A stretch of DNA of 36,737 nucleotides, from contig JANQHX010000001.1 of assembly GCA_028282465.1 (NCBI GenBank), positions 1-36,737 of the forward strand. The letters run 5' to 3'. Numbering within the stretch: the first letter of the stretch is position 1; every line of letters starts with the position of its first letter. Source of the stretch: Gynuella sp. GTDB lineage: Bacteria > Pseudomonadota > Gammaproteobacteria > Pseudomonadales > Natronospirillaceae. This document shows positions 32,205 to 36,737 of the stretch, one piece after another. The position numbers were made by a program, and so were the translations under genes. The notes beneath the pieces are model-generated. The model saw nothing but the letters and a program-made list of their open reading frames with translations, was not told the DNA's origin and made no database searches.

Positions 32205-34205
32205 ATGAAATGGACTGCTTTATTTTTATTCAGCCTAATTGCTTTTCAGGTTCAGGCGATTAGCAATAAACAACAAAATGGCGTTATTCGATATGCGGTA
32301 ATAGCCGGTGTAAATAACGGTGGTAATGACCGAATTCAATTAAGGTATGCAACAACGGATGCTGAATCCATAGCCAGTGTATTCACTTCACTGGGTGGGG
32401 TCAGTCATAACAATCAAACACTATTATTAGAGCCGAATAGCAACGAAATACTAGATGCAATTGAGTCTGTTAAACTTGAAGTAGAAAAACAAAAGAGCCT
32501 CCAGGCCACAGGCACTCACAAAAACCGAATTGAATTCATTTTTTATTATTCGGGGCATTCGAACGAAAAGAATCTGCTTATCGGAGAAGAAACTCTTGCC
32601 TACAAAGAACTGCGTCAGGCTATTAATTCAGTCGCAGCAGATGTCCATGTAGCGATATTAGACTCCTGTGCCTCTGGTGCATTCACTCGTCTCAAAGGTG
32701 GTCAACACGTCAAACCTTTTCTTGCAAACAATCCATCCAATGTAAATGGCTATGCTTACTTAGCATCCAGTTCTGCAGATGAAGCAGCTCAAGAGAGTGA
32801 CGCCATTGGAGGTGCATATTTTACCCATTATCTGGTTTCTGCATTGCGCGGCGCTGGAGATCTTAGCCAAGATAGACGAATTACATTAAACGAAGCCTAT
32901 CATTTCGCCTTTAATGAAACCCTCGCCAGAACTGAGGGTAGTCAGCATGGTGCGCAGCATCCAGCTTATGATATTCAATTGTCTGGTGAGGGTGACTTAA
33001 TACTAACAGACCTGACCGATACCTCAGGCGAACTCATTTTAGATGACCAGCTCGTGGGTAGAATCTATATCCGTAACGCCAGTGGTCGGTTGGTGGTTGA
33101 ATTAAATAAGCAAGATTTAAAGGCTGTTAAGATTGGTCTTGAACCCGGCATTTATTCTGTAACACAGGACAAAGACGGGGAAATATTCAAAGTAGAATCT
33201 TTCACTGTTAATCGAGGTACGGCCATACTTGCGCAAACTGATCTCAAGAAAGTTAAGGCTAGTTCAGCTATTGCCAGGGGAAGTATTGATAGTCCAGATG
33301 CAACTATTGAAATCGGTTTTAAAGCTTCACTTTTTCCTAAAGTCAGCACCCATGAACTAGAACCGGGAACTCGACACAAGGTCAAAATTGACTTAAACGC
33401 ATTTGGCCATGAAACCTATGAAGTTTCTGGTATTGCGGCGGGGGCATTAATCACTAATGTTGAGTCTGATGTAAAAGGTTTGCTGATATCAAGTGCTGCC
33501 AATTTTACTGGTGGTGATTTTACCGGCGCTAGCTTTTCTGGAGTGAATTTTGTGAAAGGAGATGCCACTGGTTTCATGAGTGCATCTATCGTCAATATTA
33601 CTCAAGGACACACAAAGGGAGCTCAATTTGCAGGAGTGAATATAGCCAATACCATGTCAGGAGTTCAAGTTGGCTTTGTAAACTATGCAAATGAGTTAAA
33701 TGGCCATGCATTCGGTTTTTATAATCACATTAAAGATGGTCGTCGAAGTTTTGCTGCATGGATTGATGAGTTAGAAATGGGTCATGTGGGTGTCAAGTCG
33801 GGATCCAAATATTCCCACTCAATTATCGCATTCGGTGGTTTGGAAGACTCTGAAAATGATGACTTATTCTCCTTTACTCTTGGGCAAGGCATTAGGCATT
33901 TGGATAGATCATGGTTGTATCTTGAAAGTGACCTACTGATTTCCACCTATTTTACCGAAGACAGTATTTGTGATGAATGCGATGACGATGACATTGATTT
34001 GAGTTTAATAGGAAAATATAGACTTAGCATTGGCTTTAAATTGCATAAACATTTCAATTTGTTCGCTGGTATTACGGGTAACAGACTGTTTGATAATGAT
34101 GAGTTTGGAATACCTAATTTCAGAGACAACTACCTTAATGATGTACTTGATAATGAAAGTGACCGTAACTGGCAAGGTTACGTATTCGGCTTTGAGGTGC
34201 TTTAA
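32205..34205 (+). CDS. Exported caspase-family (C14) protease with C-terminal surface-repeat region
   Basis: 666 residues. A Sec signal peptide (MKWTALFLFSLIAFQVQA) is followed by a caspase-like p20 fold (about 25-265). The catalytic dyad is present: His118 in FYYSGHSN and Cys155 in VAILDSCASGAF. A beta-rich region (270-400) comes next, then Gly/Asn-rich repeats at about 405-510 (ANFTGGDFTGASFSGVNFV, then GAQFAGVNI, GVQVGFVNYANELNGHAFGF). These resemble the LA_2272-type surface repeats. The tail (about 525-666) has alternating hydrophobic strands and may be a small beta barrel or outer-membrane-associated domain. Strong ribosome binding site AAAGGAG. Third gene of the sigma/anti-sigma operon and ended by a strong terminator region. 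Substrate unknown; proteolysis of an envelope protein or of the anti-sigma protein is an inference. Confidence 0.82.
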   Translation: MKWTALFLFSLIAFQVQAISNKQQNGVIRYAVIAGVNNGGNDRIQLRYATTDAESIASVFTSLGGVSHNNQTLLLEPNSNEILDAIESVKLEVEKQKSLQATGTHKNRIEFIFYYSGHSNEKNLLIGEETLAYKELRQAINSVAADVHVAILDSCASGAFTRLKGGQHVKPFLANNPSNVNGYAYLASSSADEAAQESDAIGGAYFTHYLVSALRGAGDLSQDRRITLNEAYHFAFNETLARTEGSQHGAQHPAYDIQLSGEGDLILTDLTDTSGELILDDQLVGRIYIRNASGRLVVELNKQDLKAVKIGLEPGIYSVTQDKDGEIFKVESFTVNRGTAILAQTDLKKVKASSAIARGSIDSPDATIEIGFKASLFPKVSTHELEPGTRHKVKIDLNAFGHETYEVSGIAAGALITNVESDVKGLLISSAANFTGGDFTGASFSGVNFVKGDATGFMSASIVNITQGHTKGAQFAGVNIANTMSGVQVGFVNYANELNGHAFGFYNHIKDGRRSFAAWIDELEMGHVGVKSGSKYSHSIIAFGGLEDSENDDLFSFTLGQGIRHLDRSWLYLESDLLISTYFTEDSICDECDDDDIDLSLIGKYRLSIGFKLHKHFNLFAGITGNRLFDNDEFGIPNFRDNYLNDVLDNESDRNWQGYVFGFEVL

Positions 34206-34365
34206 CTCGCCATGGCTGAATTTGTAGAATCTCATCAATCTCAGGATGAGTCTGGAACGGAGTATTCTTTTTCAATTCAGTTTTCGATTTCATTTATTTT
34301 TAGAAAACATGCTCTTCGATTTTCCAGTTTTTTTAGAACTCATCTTAAAGTTACCTGACAAAGTC

Positions 34366-34393
34366 ATCGGCGCGAATGAGCGCCGATTTTTTT
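34366..34393 (+). terminator. Rho-independent terminator of the sigma/caspase operon
   Basis: ATCGGCGC (34366-34373) pairs with GCGCCGAT (34380-34387) around a 6-base loop and is followed by a T run to 34393. The stop of the caspase gene is 160 bases upstream; the space between shows no gene. Confidence 0.88.
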
Positions 34394-34494
34394 ATTTTGG
34401 CCTTAGAATTTAGCATTTAATTAATCAACTGACAGATTACTTAATCTTAGTTTTAGCCAATTCACATATCCTGGTTTTGAGATTGGACACATTG

Positions 34495-34526
34495 TTTTTG
34501 TTTTCTAAATTGTAGAAAAACAAAAA
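34495..34526 (+). promoter_or_regulatory. Inverted repeat just before the orphan permease operon
   Basis: TTTTTGTTTTCTA (34495-34507) is complementary to TAGAAAAACAAAAA (34513-34526) apart from one extra A. It lies 17 bases before the ATG and abuts the ribosome binding site AAGGAA. It could be an operator or an RNA hairpin affecting initiation. Confidence 0.4.
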
Positions 34527-34543
34527 TAACAAGGAAAAACCCC

Positions 34544-35545
34544 ATGCTCAAAGTGCCTACCGGAAACTACGGCTATGCTCCGTATTTATTTTTAACGCCA
34601 TTTTTTATCATTTTCTTGGTATTTAACCTTTATCCATATGCTACCAGTCTTTTCACTTCTTTTTTTATTTGGAATCCGGTTACGGAATTCAAGTTAGAGA
34701 ATATGAAGTTTGTAGGAGCAGAAAACTACTTCTTCGTACTAGAAGAACCAGACCTCAATCAAGTACTTCTTAGTATTTCAATTTTTTTGCCAACTTCTCT
34801 AATTTGCATTCACGGGTTCGCATTATTGATGGCAAAACTCATATCTCTTACTCCAAGTTTTTTACAGCAGATATTCGTGTTCCTGATCATGATTCCTTAC
34901 ATGGTGAGCGAGTTGGTGCTAACACACAGTTTATTACCCTATTTTAGTAGCCCGGAATCTATTGCTAACCAGGTTTTAAATCTGCTGAAGATATTACCCT
35001 TTATTGGCTTGCAGGATATTGAAGTATGGATAAATGTTTTCAGCTACGGTAGAACGCCAACTGTATTAGCCTATGTATTTTTGATCTTGGTAATGATGTT
35101 TAAATACACAGGTTTTTTTACGCTAGTTTATTACCTGACGTTAAAAAGCAGATCAGTGGATGTGCTGGAGGCAGCCAGACTGGATGGCGCAAATCATCTA
35201 CAAACGTTCTGGCATATTGACCTGCCCCACTTAAGTAAAATGCTCAAGATGATGCTCCTTCTTTCCAGTATATTTTTATTGCAAAGTTCTGAAGTACAGA
35301 ACTTTTTAGCTCAACTAGTACCTTACTCAGGCCAGAAATACTTCGTGACTTTTTCAAGAATTGTCCAGACCCTGGTTTACTATCTGGATATGGGGTCAGC
35401 CTCTGCATTTGCTTGGCTATTTACATTTTGTCTGTTCTGCTTGCTAGGCTTGTTATTTCTGTTTCCCAAAATACTCAGCAAAATTAAAAGTCCATTGTTA
35501 CGACTTATAAAAAACAAGGAAGGTACAGTGGAGGGTATGGCATGA
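34544..35545 (+). CDS. Carbohydrate-type ABC permease (MalF/UgpA class), orphan
   Basis: Inner-membrane protein of 333 residues with about six to seven helices. The opening APYLFLTPFFIIFLVFNLYPYATSL and the EAA loop VDVLEAARLDGANHLQTFWHIDLPHL mark the CUT1 permease family. It is divergent in the middle helices compared with common sugar permeases. The next gene, a MalG-type permease, overlaps by ATGA with a strong ribosome binding site in between, so the two form a pair. Neither an ATPase nor a binding protein gene is adjacent in the window; upstream is the terminator of the caspase operon and downstream a convergent gene. The Ugp-like ATPase at 18516 might be shared, but that is a guess. Confidence 0.85.
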   Translation: MLKVPTGNYGYAPYLFLTPFFIIFLVFNLYPYATSLFTSFFIWNPVTEFKLENMKFVGAENYFFVLEEPDLNQVLLSISIFLPTSLICIHGFALLMAKLISLTPSFLQQIFVFLIMIPYMVSELVLTHSLLPYFSSPESIANQVLNLLKILPFIGLQDIEVWINVFSYGRTPTVLAYVFLILVMMFKYTGFFTLVYYLTLKSRSVDVLEAARLDGANHLQTFWHIDLPHLSKMLKMMLLLSSIFLLQSSEVQNFLAQLVPYSGQKYFVTFSRIVQTLVYYLDMGSASAFAWLFTFCLFCLLGLLFLFPKILSKIKSPLLRLIKNKEGTVEGMA

Positions 35546-36309
35546 AATTACATCAATTTATTTCAACCATGGTAATCACTGGTCTCGGATTTATGATGAT
35601 AAATCCATTTCTACAAACCTTAAGCCCAGTATGGTCATCTTCTCAGTGGGCGAGCTATATTCTAGCTATTGACAGTGAAGGCTCTCTTTTCAATGCTCTG
35701 TTGTATAGCCTAAAAATCTCAATATTAGGAACGATTACCAGCTGCATGTTTTGTTCGTTAGTTGCTTACGCGTTAGCTGTTTATCGATTTACATTGAGAA
35801 CAACGATATTGATTATTCTGCTCATTATTTTAATGATTCCGGAGAGTGTTAAAGTGGTACCTTTTTTTATAACACTGAAACAATTCGATCTTATTGGGAC
35901 TCATTTCGCTCTTTGGATTCCCTTTACCGTGCCAGCATTAGGTGTGTTTATCATCAAACAATATGCCGAGTCAGTGTTGAATTCTGAGGTCTTATCTGCT
36001 GCGCGACTCGAAGGCGCGAACGAATGGGATGTGTTCTTCAAGGTTTCGTTACCGCTGCTTATGCCTGCTATTTCAATAGTCGCCATTATTCAGTTTGCTT
36101 ATTTATGGAATAGCTATGAATTGAGCGTAATCGTGATTAGCGAGGAAACTCAGAAACCATTATCACATGCAGTGCAAACTGGCTTTGAAGGCGCAATGGC
36201 GCCAATATCTTACGCACTGCTAATTTTCGTGCCTGTTATGATTTTGGTTTGCTGCAGTCGCTACATTTCAAGATTTATCGAATCGGGCATTAATCAGAGC
36301 ATTCAGTAG
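35542..36309 (+). CDS. Carbohydrate-type ABC permease (MalG/UgpE class), orphan
   Basis: 255 residues, somewhat shorter than the usual 270-300. The EAA loop reads VLSAARLEGANEWDVFFKVSLPLLMPAIS, and IILMIPESVKVVPFFITLKQFDLIGTHFALW matches the MalG-type segment before it. Partner of the preceding permease, coupled by a 4-base overlap. It ends 13 bases before the stop of the convergent cytochrome-like gene, so no other transport component follows. Substrate unknown. Confidence 0.85.
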   Translation: MKLHQFISTMVITGLGFMMINPFLQTLSPVWSSSQWASYILAIDSEGSLFNALLYSLKISILGTITSCMFCSLVAYALAVYRFTLRTTILIILLIILMIPESVKVVPFFITLKQFDLIGTHFALWIPFTVPALGVFIIKQYAESVLNSEVLSAARLEGANEWDVFFKVSLPLLMPAISIVAIIQFAYLWNSYELSVIVISEETQKPLSHAVQTGFEGAMAPISYALLIFVPVMILVCCSRYISRFIESGINQSIQ

Positions 36310-36322
36310 GCTGTCTCAAAGC

Positions 36323-36679
36323 CTACCGAAACATTTTCTGGAGCAACGCTTCTTTTTTAATAAACTGGTGGTATAGCGCCATTCCTATATGGCCAGCCAC
36401 CAAAATACCTAAACCATAGGTGAAAATTTTGTGGGCAAGATGAAGGGTTGATTCATCTGAGTAGAGTGAATAGGTAGAGGGAAAGAAAAATAAATCATCG
36501 CTGGCCATCATATAACCGGAAATAACACAGCCAACCATAAAAACATAGATGAGTTTGTGGCCCAGGCTAACTATCAATTCAACTTCATGGTTATTTTTAT
36601 CAATCAACAAGGTGTTTGTAATTCTAGTGATCAAAACCACCACAGACACTAACCATATCAACCTGAACAGCCACAACAT
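36323..36679 (-). CDS. Cytochrome b561-like protein, C-terminal half only
   Basis: 118 residues with three hydrophobic helices. It aligns by eye with the second half of E. coli CybB: LGHKLIYVFMVGCVISGYMM, then HLAHKIFTYGLGILVAGHIG, and ALYHQFIKKEALLQKMF near the end (compare ALAHHYFWKDNTLLRMM). The His residues expected in helices 3 and 4 are present. The first helix, with its heme-ligand His, is missing: an in-frame stop (36680-36682) directly precedes the ATG. Either it is a shortened relative, or the gene was broken upstream. The preceding minus-strand gene ends 5 bases before this start, so the two are likely one operon. CybB oxidises ubiquinol or acts in superoxide metabolism; this short form may not bind two hemes. 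Confidence 0.65.
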   Translation of the reverse strand: MLWLFRLIWLVSVVVLITRITNTLLIDKNNHEVELIVSLGHKLIYVFMVGCVISGYMMASDDLFFFPSTYSLYSDESTLHLAHKIFTYGLGILVAGHIGMALYHQFIKKEALLQKMFR

Positions 36680-36684
36680 CTACG

Positions 36685-36737
36685 CTAACCTTGCTGGTGG
36701 TGCTGTCGTAGTTCAGGCACAGACAAAGCCCGGACTT
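36685..36737 (-). CDS. C-terminal end of a gene cut by the window edge
   Basis: A minus-strand frame enters at the window edge and ends with VRALSVPELRQHHQQG and TAG at 36687-36685. It stops 5 bases before the b561-like ATG, which is why I read it as a real gene end. Seventeen codons are too few to name it. Confidence 0.35.
   Translation of the reverse strand, partial: VRALSVPELRQHHQQG

Overview
The window looks like chromosome of a marine gammaproteobacterium, Oceanospirillales-like or a relative. The reasons are moderate-to-low GC, a ProVWX-type glycine betaine uptake operon, SoxR, a Cache-domain chemoreceptor, tRNA genes that encode CCA, and many ABC importers. This placement is inferred from gene content, not from a marker gene. 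No rRNA, insertion sequence, integrase, phage structural gene or CRISPR array was seen.

Layout. 1-4000: repeat-rich leader, a fungal FCY1-type cytosine deaminase (+), then a minus-strand pair of a DUF1538 membrane protein and a protein with three PII-like domains. 4000-6760: an LtrA-family membrane protein (+), four minus-strand tRNA genes (CAT, His, Cys, Gln), two of them structurally odd, and a gene-free stretch with two strong terminators. 6760-10200: a DUF1566 lipoprotein and an ABC-F ATPase (both -); the ABC-F gene has a hairpin over its ribosome binding site and a possible leader peptide. 10700-12140: a small (+) operon of two envelope or secreted proteins of unknown function. 12155-18410 (all -): a chemoreceptor, a soxR broken by a frameshift in an A8 tract, an IorAB-type molybdenum hydroxylase, and a LysR regulator.

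18516-24394 is a tight (+) operon: Ugp-type ATPase, two permeases, a solute-binding protein, an HAD-IIA phosphatase and a GpdQ-type phosphodiesterase. Together they could import a glycerophosphodiester or sugar phosphate, cleave the diester and dephosphorylate the product. It is divergent from the LysR gene, which is its likely regulator. Next come a BenE transporter (+), a DegV protein (-) and the proX-proW-proV betaine operon (+).

30889-34205 is the most unusual unit: an ECF-type sigma factor, a one-TM protein that is probably its anti-sigma factor, and an exported caspase-like protease with a C-terminal Gly/Asn-rich surface-repeat region. Overlap and tight spacing make it one operon. The window ends with a pair of carbohydrate-type ABC permeases lacking both ATPase and binding protein, a half-length cytochrome b561-like gene and the last codons of another gene on the minus strand.

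Best candidates for something undescribed: the sigma/anti-sigma/caspase operon, the triple-PII plus DUF1538 pair, the tRNA-Cys with an enlarged variable region, and the leader arrangement before the ABC-F gene.
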